The translations under genes were made by a program, and so were the position numbers. DNA of 64,000 bases from Solibacteraceae bacterium (GTDB lineage Bacteria > Acidobacteriota > Terriglobia > Bryobacterales > Bryobacteraceae), in assembly GCA_021324015.1 (NCBI GenBank), contig JAJPJX010000093.1, forward strand, positions 110,990 to 174,989, written 5' to 3'. The stretch's first letter is position 1; each line of letters opens with the position of its first letter. Below, in pieces: positions 6,728 to 13,879 of the stretch. The notes beneath the pieces were generated by a model, which worked only from the letters and a program-made list of their open reading frames with translations, made no database searches and was not told the DNA's origin.

Positions 6728-9184
6728 ATGCGCGCGGCGCGATTTGTGTTTGCTCTGCTGGCGTTGGCCGGTTGCTCCGCGCACCGGGCGCCCCCCGATT
6801 CGCTCTACCGGGATGCCGACCAGTTGCGCCGCGGCGGCCGCCTCGAAGAGGCGCTGGCGGAAGCCAGCCGGGGCCTGCGGCAATCTCCCGGCAAGACTTC
6901 CGCCTGGCACTGGCGCTTCCGCCTGCTGAGCGCCGAAATCCTCCTCGACCGCGGGGATAGCCGCCAGGCCCTGGATCTGCTCCAGGATGCCGCTGAGCCT
7001 CCCGATGGCGACCTCCAGGCCCGCCGCGCCATGGACCTGGGCGACGCCTGGTTCTGGCTGTCGCGGCGCACCGAGGCTCGCCGCTACCTGGAACAGGCTG
7101 CCGCCGAGGCCGCGCGCTCGCCCGATGCCGCCCTCCGCGCCGAAGTGGAGCTAAGCTGCGCCAAGCTCCCGGAAACCTTCGAACAGACCGAGGCCGGGTA
7201 CCGGCGGGCGCTGCAATTCGCCTCCCGCGCCCAGGACCTTTACCTCATTGCCATGGCATATGGAGGCCTCGGCTACAACCGAGTGCGCTACGGACGTTAC
7301 GACGAGGCCCTCCCCTGGCTGGAAGCCGCGCGGGTCTCCGCCGAGGAGGCCGGCGCCCAAAGATTCCTCGGCAGCACCCTGGGCAATCTCGGCTGGGCCT
7401 ACGCCCGCCTGGGAGACTTCGACCGTGCCTTGAAGCTTCTGGAGCGCGCCGCCGCCATCGCCGCCCAGATCCAGGACAAACGCAACCAGCAGGTCTGGCT
7501 CTATGACATGGGTAATCTCTACCAGCGGCGTGGAGATTTTTCCAACGCCATCTCCTGCCTGCGCCGTGCCTGGGTCCTCGCCGAGGACCGCGACGACCAG
7601 GACTGGCTCTCCACGGTCCTCAACCGCCTCGCCGAGGTTTACCTGGACGCTGGCGACCTTTCGGCCGCCCGCGAATTCAGCCGGCGCTCGCTCGACCTTC
7701 GCCGCCGCCTCGCCGATCCCCGCCTGCTGGTCTACTCCGAACTCACTTCCGCCCGTATAGAGAGCCTCGGGCTGCCGTTTCCCCAGGCCGAAGCTTCCCT
7801 GCGCCGCGTCATCAGCTCCGCGGAACAGCAGGAGGAACCCCGCGTGGCCTGGGAAGGGCATTCCGCGCTGGCCGCCCTCTACCGTGACCACGGCCGCTGG
7901 CCGGAAGCTGGCGCCGAGTACCGCCGCGCCACCGCGATCATCGATGCGGAGTGGTCCGGGCTGCGCCGGGACGAGTCCAAGATCACCTTCCTCACCAACT
8001 TCATCCGCTTCTACCAGCAGTACGTGGATTTCCTGGTCCGGCAGGGTCGTCCCGCCGAAGCCCTGCGCGTGGCCGAATCCGCGCGCTCCCGCGTGCTCCA
8101 AGAGCGGCTGGGGCTGGGCCACTCTGCCGGAACCTCCTTGCAGGTTGCCGAGCTTCAGAAACAGCTGGCGGGCTCCCGCACCGCGCTGCTGGCCTACTGG
8201 CTCGGCCCGGAGCACTCCTTCCTGTGGCTCATCACCGCGGATGCGTTTGTCCAGCGCCCCTTGGCGTCCGAGGCCGATCTGACTCACATGGTGGAGGAGT
8301 ACAACGCTCTCCTGCTCAACCGCCGCGACCCACTCGAGCGTGCCTACGCCGTGCGCTCGCGGTTGTATCGCACGCTGCTGGCGCCCATCCGCTCCCGCGT
8401 CAAGCCCGGATCCACGGTGGTGATCGTGCCCGACGGCGCGCTGCACAACCTCAATTTCGAAACCCTGGTGGTCGAGGAGCCGCGCCCGCATTACTGGATC
8501 GAGGATGTCACTATTTCGGTGGCCCCCTCCATCGAGATTCTGGGCTTCGCCTCGCCGCCCGCCCGGCGCCGCCCCCGCCTGCTCCTCATCGGCGACCCCA
8601 TTCCGCCAGGCCGCCAGTACCCCCCCCTGCCCCACCTGAAGGACGAGTTGGCCATCCTGGAGCGCTGCTTTCCGCCCGGTGCCCGCCGGGTTTACGCCCG
8701 CGCGGAGGCCACGCCCGCGGCCTATCGCCAAGCGCAGCCCGCGCGCTACGACGTCATTCACTTCGCCGCGCACGCCACGCCCAATCCGGAGAGCCCGCTA
8801 AACTCCGCCGTGGTGCTCTCGCCGCAAGGCGAGACCTACAAACTGTACGCCAAAGATGTGCTTGACCTCCCCATCGGCGCCCGCCTGGTAACCGTCTCGG
8901 CCTGCAGCAGCGCCGGCCCGCGGTCCTACTTCGGCGAGGGACTGATGGGCTTCAGTTGGGCCTTCCTCGAAGCCGGCGCGCAGCACGTGGTGGCGGGCCT
9001 CTGGGACGTGGACGACGCCGCGGCCTCGCGTCTCATGGGGGACTTCTATCAAAGGATCGCCCGTGGCGCCGCGCCCGACCAAGCCCTGCGTCTCGCCAAG
9101 CTCCACCTGCTCCACTCCGATACCCTCTACCGCAAGCCTTTCTTTTGGGCCCCGTTCGAGATGTTCACCCGCTACATCTTCTGA
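6728..9184 (+). CDS. TPR-CHAT domain lipoprotein (caspase-like protease)
   Basis: 818 aa from the ATG at 6728. A TTG at 6710 would add six residues but spoil the signal sequence. The N-terminus MRAARFVFALLALAGC is a lipoprotein signal with the lipobox cysteine at C16. Residues about 25-430 are helical TPR repeats. The C-terminal part from about residue 480 is a CHAT domain, a caspase-like cysteine peptidase. The catalytic histidine is probably H682 in FAAHA and the nucleophile C726 in VSACSS, both intact. CHAT proteases are linked to caspase-like signalling and to some antiviral or cell-death systems (for example TPR-CHAT of the type III-E CRISPR effector). Here the context is an ECF sigma/anti-sigma unit, which suggests an envelope-located, stress-regulated protease. 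The substrate is unknown. Confidence 0.85.
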   Translation: MRAARFVFALLALAGCSAHRAPPDSLYRDADQLRRGGRLEEALAEASRGLRQSPGKTSAWHWRFRLLSAEILLDRGDSRQALDLLQDAAEPPDGDLQARRAMDLGDAWFWLSRRTEARRYLEQAAAEAARSPDAALRAEVELSCAKLPETFEQTEAGYRRALQFASRAQDLYLIAMAYGGLGYNRVRYGRYDEALPWLEAARVSAEEAGAQRFLGSTLGNLGWAYARLGDFDRALKLLERAAAIAAQIQDKRNQQVWLYDMGNLYQRRGDFSNAISCLRRAWVLAEDRDDQDWLSTVLNRLAEVYLDAGDLSAAREFSRRSLDLRRRLADPRLLVYSELTSARIESLGLPFPQAEASLRRVISSAEQQEEPRVAWEGHSALAALYRDHGRWPEAGAEYRRATAIIDAEWSGLRRDESKITFLTNFIRFYQQYVDFLVRQGRPAEALRVAESARSRVLQERLGLGHSAGTSLQVAELQKQLAGSRTALLAYWLGPEHSFLWLITADAFVQRPLASEADLTHMVEEYNALLLNRRDPLERAYAVRSRLYRTLLAPIRSRVKPGSTVVIVPDGALHNLNFETLVVEEPRPHYWIEDVTISVAPSIEILGFASPPARRRPRLLLIGDPIPPGRQYPPLPHLKDELAILERCFPPGARRVYARAEATPAAYRQAQPARYDVIHFAAHATPNPESPLNSAVVLSPQGETYKLYAKDVLDLPIGARLVTVSACSSAGPRSYFGEGLMGFSWAFLEAGAQHVVAGLWDVDDAAASRLMGDFYQRIARGAAPDQALRLAKLHLLHSDTLYRKPFFWAPFEMFTRYIF

Positions 9185-9200
9185 CGTTGCCCCGCCGTCA

Positions 9201-10133
9201 TCATGCCCGGAAGACCGGCTCCAGCGCGGAGACCCTGATCTTCAGGCTCGACAGCTCTGCCGCGCTCAACCGGGGCAGCGGGGCGGCCGCCAGTTCCAGC
9301 GCCAGGTCAAAAATCCGCTCGTCGCCGGGTGGCACGGCGGCGGTGATCTCCTGGTTCAGGGTGAATCGCAGCGCCAGGCGAGCCATCTCGCGGTCGTCGA
9401 TCGGCTGATACCAGCACTTCGGATACTTGCGATCAGACGGTTTCAGGTCCGCCGGCCACTTACCGAACGCCAGGGCCTTCAACGCCATGCGGGCCATGCG
9501 CCTGGATTTCGCTTTGGCCAGAATCTGCGGCCCAAAGCCGGCGTTCTCCCAGGCGTTGACGTTGAGCGGAAACAGCACGCTGTCCAGTTCGAGCGCGTCC
9601 ATCAGGCGCAGAGCGGCCGGCGCATCATGGGCGGAGAAGCCCAGGTACCGGACCTTGCCCGCCTTCCGGGCCGCCGCAAATGCCTCCGCCGCTCCACCCG
9701 GCGCGAGAATCTTGTCCACGTCCTCCGTCGAACCCACGGCGTGAAACTGGTAGAGATCCACATGATCGGTGTGGAAGCGCCCCAGGGTGCGCTCCAATTC
9801 CTCGCGCGCCCCCTTTGCGTCGCGGCGCGTGGTCTTTTCCGCCAGGAAGACCTTGTTGCGATAGGGCCGCAGCGCCTCCCCCAGCTTGATTTCCGCTTCC
9901 CCGTCGAAGTACGACGGGGCGCAGTCGAAATAGTTCACACCCCGGTCGTACGCTGCCGCAACGCGCCGCGAGCCCTCCTCCTGCGAAAGGCCGCAAACCA
10001 CGATGCCGCCGAAAGCGATGATGGAGAGGTCGATTCCGTCCTTGTAGGTCCGCCTGGGTAGAGGCCCTGCCGCACCGTATGCCGAGGCGGTGCTGGCAGC
10101 AGCCGCCGTGCCGAGAAACTTGCGACGATCCAT
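9201..10133 (-). CDS. Aldo/keto reductase, Tat-exported
   Basis: 310 aa from the ATG at 10133. A second ATG at 10154 would add seven residues, and the longer open frame lies antisense to ADOP permease 1. MDRRKFLG plus an alanine-rich stretch is a twin-arginine signal. The rest is a TIM-barrel aldo/keto reductase with the usual tetrad elements: D and Y in NYFDCAPSYFDGEAEIKLG, K in VFLAEKT and H in DLYQFHAV. Such enzymes reduce or oxidise carbonyls with NAD(P)(H). Exported members of the family are frequent in acidobacteria and planctomycetes, often with sugar oxidoreductases, but substrates are mostly unknown. It is divergent from ADOP permease 1. Confidence 0.88.
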   Translation of the reverse strand: MDRRKFLGTAAAASTASAYGAAGPLPRRTYKDGIDLSIIAFGGIVVCGLSQEEGSRRVAAAYDRGVNYFDCAPSYFDGEAEIKLGEALRPYRNKVFLAEKTTRRDAKGAREELERTLGRFHTDHVDLYQFHAVGSTEDVDKILAPGGAAEAFAAARKAGKVRYLGFSAHDAPAALRLMDALELDSVLFPLNVNAWENAGFGPQILAKAKSRRMARMALKALAFGKWPADLKPSDRKYPKCWYQPIDDREMARLALRFTLNQEITAAVPPGDERIFDLALELAAAPLPRLSAAELSSLKIRVSALEPVFRA

Positions 10134-10172
10134 TGGCCGTGATCCTCTGTCCATTGTAATGCCGCCGCTCTG

Positions 10173-10201
10173 TGGACAATCTACGGGCCCGCAGGTAGAA
10201 T
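10173..10201 (+). promoter_or_regulatory. Predicted promoter of ADOP permease 1
   Basis: TGGACA (10173-10178) and TAGAAT (10196-10201) are separated by exactly 17 bases, matching a housekeeping promoter at five of six positions in each box. Transcription would begin near 10207-10208, just upstream of the ATG at 10212. This argues against the earlier in-frame ATG at 10200, which lies inside the -10 box. Confidence 0.55.
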
Positions 10202-10211
10202 GCCTCCGGCT

Positions 10212-12707
10212 ATGACCAGGCGATCCATTTCGGTTCCTGGGAGGTACTTCGGTGGCCGCCTCTGGCCGGACGTCCGGTATGCCTTTCGCGGCATGCGTCG
10301 CAGCCCCGCGTTTACCGCGGTGGCCGTGCTCTCGCTGGCGCTCGGCATAGGCGCCAATACCGCCATCTTCAGCCTCATCCACACCTTGATGTTCCGCCGC
10401 ATGCCCGTGCGGGCCCCGGCACAGTTGGTGGAACTCATCATCCAATACCCCGGTGAGCCGCCGGGAAGCTTCTTCTCCCTGGCAAGCTACGAGTACTACC
10501 GGGATCACAATCACGTTTTGTCGGCGCTTTCCGGAGTTCACCGGTGCCGCTTCCATGTCGGTGGCGGCGGGCTCGAAGCGGAAGTCGTGGATGGAGAATG
10601 CGTGACGGGGAACTTCTTCGGGATGTTGGGGGTGCGGCCCGCTCTCGGGCGGCTGGTAGAACCAGAGGACGACCGCGTGGGACAGGCCGATTCCGCCGTG
10701 GCCGTGCTGAGCTGGTCTTATTGGAAGAACCGCTTCAACCTGGATCCGGCCGTTCTGGGCAAAAGCATCGTTGTGGAAGGCGTGCCCGTGACGATTATCG
10801 GCGTGGCGCCGCGCGACTTTTTCGGACTGCGGGTCGGAGCTCGCACGGACATCTGGGTGCCTTTGGCGGTGCAGCGGCTGATCGATCCTGGCAAGGGGAT
10901 CGGCGGCCTGGCCCTGGTCGGGCGGCTGAAGCCCGGTGTGTCCATCGGGCAGGCGCGCGCGGAACTGGCGGTTCTGTTCCGGTTCACCCTCGAGGAGAGG
11001 GCCAAAGCCAGCCCGGACCCCCTGCTCCGACGGCTCAAGTTCACGCTGGAACCCGCCGGCGCCGGTCTGTACACGGAACTGCGCGACCGGTTCGCCGGGC
11101 CGCTGGCAGCGCTGATGGCCGCCGTCGCCCTGCTACTGCTGATCGCCTGCGCCAACGTGGCCGGTATGCTGCTGGCGCGCGGCGCGGCGCGCCGCCGGGA
11201 AATGGCATTGCGCGTGGCTCTGGGCGCCGGCCGGTCCCGCCTGCTGCGCCAGCTATTGACGGAATCTCTGCTGCTCTCCGCAGCCGGCGGCCTGCTGGGT
11301 GTCTTCCTGGCCTATTTCGGCGCGAGCGTCTTGGTGCGGATCATGGCGTCCGGGCGGTTCATCGGCGGGCCGCCTCACATCCCAGTGAGAATTCTCCCCG
11401 ATGCGCAGGTTCTGCTCTTCACTGCCGGAATCGCACTGCTGACGGCCGTGCTGTTCGGGCTGGTTCCCGCCTGGAGCGCCTTTGCTTCCCACCCGGCGTG
11501 CTCCCTGCGTGACGCTGGAAGGGCGGGCGAGACGAGGTCACGCCGCCGCCTCGGCAAAGGCCTGGTGGTGGCGCAAGTGGCCTTATCGGTGGGGCTGTTG
11601 AGCGCCGCGGGCCTGTTCCTCCGCAACTTGTCGAATCTGGAGCGCGCCGATCTGGGCTTCCGCCGCGGCGACATTCTGTTGATGACCCTGGATCCGGCGC
11701 GCAGCGGATCAAGCGGGGAGCAGTTGTCTTTCGCCTATCAGGACGTGCTCGGGCGCCTCGAGACGATTCCGGGCGTGGAGTCAGCCACGATCTGCGCGCC
11801 AACGCCGCTCTCGGGCGCGGGCGCCAGCCGGTTCGTGAGCGTGGCCGGGCACCCGGAAAGGCCCGAAGATCGCCGTTATGTGTCCGTGAGCTGGATCGCG
11901 CCAAAATACTTCGAGACCCTGGGCACGCCGCTCCTGGCCGGCCGCGATTTCAGCTTCGCGGACCGCGCAAGGCCGCGCGTGGCCATCATCAACGATCGGA
12001 TGGTGCGGTACTATTTCCCCGGCCGCAATCCCATCGGCGAGTATGTGGCCTTCGACGGCGATCCCAAGCCTTATCAGATTGTGGGAGTGGCGGGTGATGC
12101 CAGGTATTACGAGATTCGCGAAGCCGCCCAGCGCATCATCTACCTCAACACGTTCCAATCCTCCCGCCCGGCATCCACGTTTGCGCTGCGCACCAGCGGC
12201 GACCCCCTGGCCGTAGCTCCCACGGTTCGCCGCAGCGTGCGCGAATGGATGAAGGATGTGCCGGTGGTGCGCCTTGCCACTCTCTCCGAACAGGTGGATG
12301 CCACCATCGTTCCGGAGCGGCTCATCGCCATGCTCTCCGGGGTCTTCGGCGCTCTGGGCGCTCTGCTCGCGGCGATAGGCATTTACGGGTTGCTGGCGTA
12401 CACGGTGGCGCGCCGGGCGGGCGAGATCGGTGTCCGCATCGCGCTGGGCGCCACACGGACTGCCATCTCCCGGATGGTGCTGCGAGAGGCGCTCGGGATC
12501 ACCTGTGCCGGCCTGCTCCTCGGAGTGCCCCTGGCATACTGGGGCCGGAGCCTGGCGACGGGCCTGGTCCACGACCCGCCGGTGACGGGTGCATTCCCCA
12601 TCGCCTTGGGTGCCGTGGGGATGGTGACGATCGCGCTCGCCGCGGCGTACACCCCGGCCCGCCGGGCCGCGCGCGTGGACCCCATCGAAGCTCTGCGCTG
12701 CGAATGA
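10212..12707 (+). CDS. ADOP-family orphan ABC permease 1
   Basis: 831 aa from the ATG at 10212, chosen because the predicted promoter covers the alternative ATG at 10200. The architecture is duplicated. An N-terminal helix (about residues 30-60, TAVAVLSLALGIGANTAIFS) is followed by a MacB-type periplasmic domain, then three FtsX helices (about 300-420), a second helix near 460, a second periplasmic domain and three C-terminal helices ending PARRAARVDPIEALRCE. This is the layout of the acidobacterial duplicated orphan permeases. These resemble MacB but have no ATPase gene next to them, and none is seen here. The ATPase partner, the substrate and any transport function are unknown. Confidence 0.88.
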   Translation: MTRRSISVPGRYFGGRLWPDVRYAFRGMRRSPAFTAVAVLSLALGIGANTAIFSLIHTLMFRRMPVRAPAQLVELIIQYPGEPPGSFFSLASYEYYRDHNHVLSALSGVHRCRFHVGGGGLEAEVVDGECVTGNFFGMLGVRPALGRLVEPEDDRVGQADSAVAVLSWSYWKNRFNLDPAVLGKSIVVEGVPVTIIGVAPRDFFGLRVGARTDIWVPLAVQRLIDPGKGIGGLALVGRLKPGVSIGQARAELAVLFRFTLEERAKASPDPLLRRLKFTLEPAGAGLYTELRDRFAGPLAALMAAVALLLLIACANVAGMLLARGAARRREMALRVALGAGRSRLLRQLLTESLLLSAAGGLLGVFLAYFGASVLVRIMASGRFIGGPPHIPVRILPDAQVLLFTAGIALLTAVLFGLVPAWSAFASHPACSLRDAGRAGETRSRRRLGKGLVVAQVALSVGLLSAAGLFLRNLSNLERADLGFRRGDILLMTLDPARSGSSGEQLSFAYQDVLGRLETIPGVESATICAPTPLSGAGASRFVSVAGHPERPEDRRYVSVSWIAPKYFETLGTPLLAGRDFSFADRARPRVAIINDRMVRYYFPGRNPIGEYVAFDGDPKPYQIVGVAGDARYYEIREAAQRIIYLNTFQSSRPASTFALRTSGDPLAVAPTVRRSVREWMKDVPVVRLATLSEQVDATIVPERLIAMLSGVFGALGALLAAIGIYGLLAYTVARRAGEIGVRIALGATRTAISRMVLREALGITCAGLLLGVPLAYWGRSLATGLVHDPPVTGAFPIALGAVGMVTIALAAAYTPARRAARVDPIEALRCE

Positions 12708-12732
12708 GTCCGGCGTGCCGGGCCGCGGCCCG

Positions 12733-13473
12733 TCAGCGCGCGCTCACCGCCTGTAGCAGCAGAACCATTCCGACGGCAATGAGACCCGCATGCACATACA
12801 GCAGAAACCGGTGAGCGCTCAGGCGGCGGTTGATCGCCCGCCCCAGGAACGTCGCCACGATCACAAAGGGCAACGACAGCAAGTAGAACCGGTTGACCGC
12901 CGGAGTCCACAATCCCGCCAGCCGGTACCCCCACAAGCCCGCCAGGCTCGCCGGCAGGAAATATCCCTGCAACGTCGCCCGAAACTGCTGCGGCGGCCAC
13001 CTGCGCAGCGAGCCATAAATCACTAGCGGCGGACCGTTCATGCCGTAGGCGCCGCCCAAGACCCCCGCGCCGAATCCGAACAGCCAGGCAAGCTTGTCGC
13101 TTTTCAACTCCCGATGGTTGCCGCTGACCAATGCATGCGCGGAGAAGGCGATGATCACGGCGGCCAAAATCCCTTTGACCACCGGCTCGGCCGCGGCTCG
13201 CAGGAGCAGCAGGCCCAGCGGAATCCCCAGCATGGTCGCCAGCACCAGCCGGCCCGCGCTGTACACGTGAACCTGCCGCCAGTCCTGCACCACCACCAGG
13301 AGCGCCACGCTGACCGAGACCAGCACAGCCACCGGAGCGGCCACCTCCACCGGCATGAGGAGCGCCAGCAGCGGCACGGCCACCAATGCCTCGCCAAATC
13401 CAAACGCCGAGCGAATCAGAGTCGCCAGAAACACAACCCCCGGGATCAGAATCGCAACTCGCTCCGTCGGCAT
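12733..13473 (-). CDS. TauE/SafE-family anion exporter
   Basis: 246 aa with about eight hydrophobic segments in two similar halves, each starting with a glycine-rich helix pair (FGFGEALVAVPLLALLMP and LFGFGAGVLGGAYGMNGPPLVIY). This pattern is typical of the TauE/SafE family, which exports sulfite, sulfoacetate or other organosulfur anions in characterised cases. The substrate here cannot be told. It converges with ADOP permease 1 and diverges from the PadR gene at 13547, leaving about 73 bases that hold the PadR promoter. Confidence 0.85.
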   Translation of the reverse strand: MPTERVAILIPGVVFLATLIRSAFGFGEALVAVPLLALLMPVEVAAPVAVLVSVSVALLVVVQDWRQVHVYSAGRLVLATMLGIPLGLLLLRAAAEPVVKGILAAVIIAFSAHALVSGNHRELKSDKLAWLFGFGAGVLGGAYGMNGPPLVIYGSLRRWPPQQFRATLQGYFLPASLAGLWGYRLAGLWTPAVNRFYLLSLPFVIVATFLGRAINRRLSAHRFLLYVHAGLIAVGMVLLLQAVSAR

Positions 13474-13509
13474 GCCTTTCCAGCGTAGCGCGCAGCCGCG
13501 TCAAGTCGG

Positions 13510-13550
13510 TTGACATATAGATCATCTTCATATAGAATTCCTCCATATGG
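13510..13550 (+). promoter_or_regulatory. padR promoter with three CATAT repeats spaced 15 bases
   Basis: TTGACA (13510-13515) and TAGAAT (13533-13538) are 17 bases apart, a near-consensus housekeeping promoter. CATAT occurs at 13514, 13529 and 13544, exactly 15 bases apart, twice extended to CATATAGA and the third time lying in the palindrome CCATATGG that includes the start codon. The repeats cover the -35, the -10 and the start, a good arrangement for an autoregulatory PadR operator. The transcription start would fall at about 13545, so the mRNA is probably leaderless; no Shine-Dalgarno is present. Confidence 0.6.
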
Positions 13551-13879
13551 ACCTGTTGCAAGGCACGCTCGACATGCTCGTGCTCCGCACGCTGCTGGCC
13601 GGACCCCTGCACGGATACGGCATCGCCAAAGCCATTCGCGGCGCCTCCCATGAGGCGCTCCAGATTGAGTTCGGTTCGCTGTATCCCGCGCTGAAGCGGT
13701 TGGAGGCCAAGGGCTGGGTGGCCTCCGCGTGGGAGACCTCCGAGCACCATCGCCGCGCGCGGTACTACCGGCTCACCGCGGCGGGCCGGAAGCAGTTGGT
13801 GCGGGAGCACTCCAAGTGGGCGGACTTCGTGAGCGCGGTCGGACGGGTGATGGGCCCGGTGCCGGAGGCCAAAGCATGA
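13547..13879 (+). CDS. PadR-family transcriptional regulator
   Basis: 110 aa. Starts MDLLQGTLDMLVLRTL, a classic PadR winged-helix opening, followed by GPLHGYGIAKAI, the recognition-helix segment and FGSLYPALKRLEAKGWV, then the wing RRARYYRLTAAGRKQL. It is the short type, with a small C-terminal helix for dimerisation. PadR proteins are usually repressors released by small phenolic or amphipathic compounds. The gene overlaps the following ADOP permease by four bases (ATGA), so the two are translationally coupled, and it probably controls that permease and itself. Confidence 0.92.
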   Translation: MDLLQGTLDMLVLRTLLAGPLHGYGIAKAIRGASHEALQIEFGSLYPALKRLEAKGWVASAWETSEHHRRARYYRLTAAGRKQLVREHSKWADFVSAVGRVMGPVPEAKA

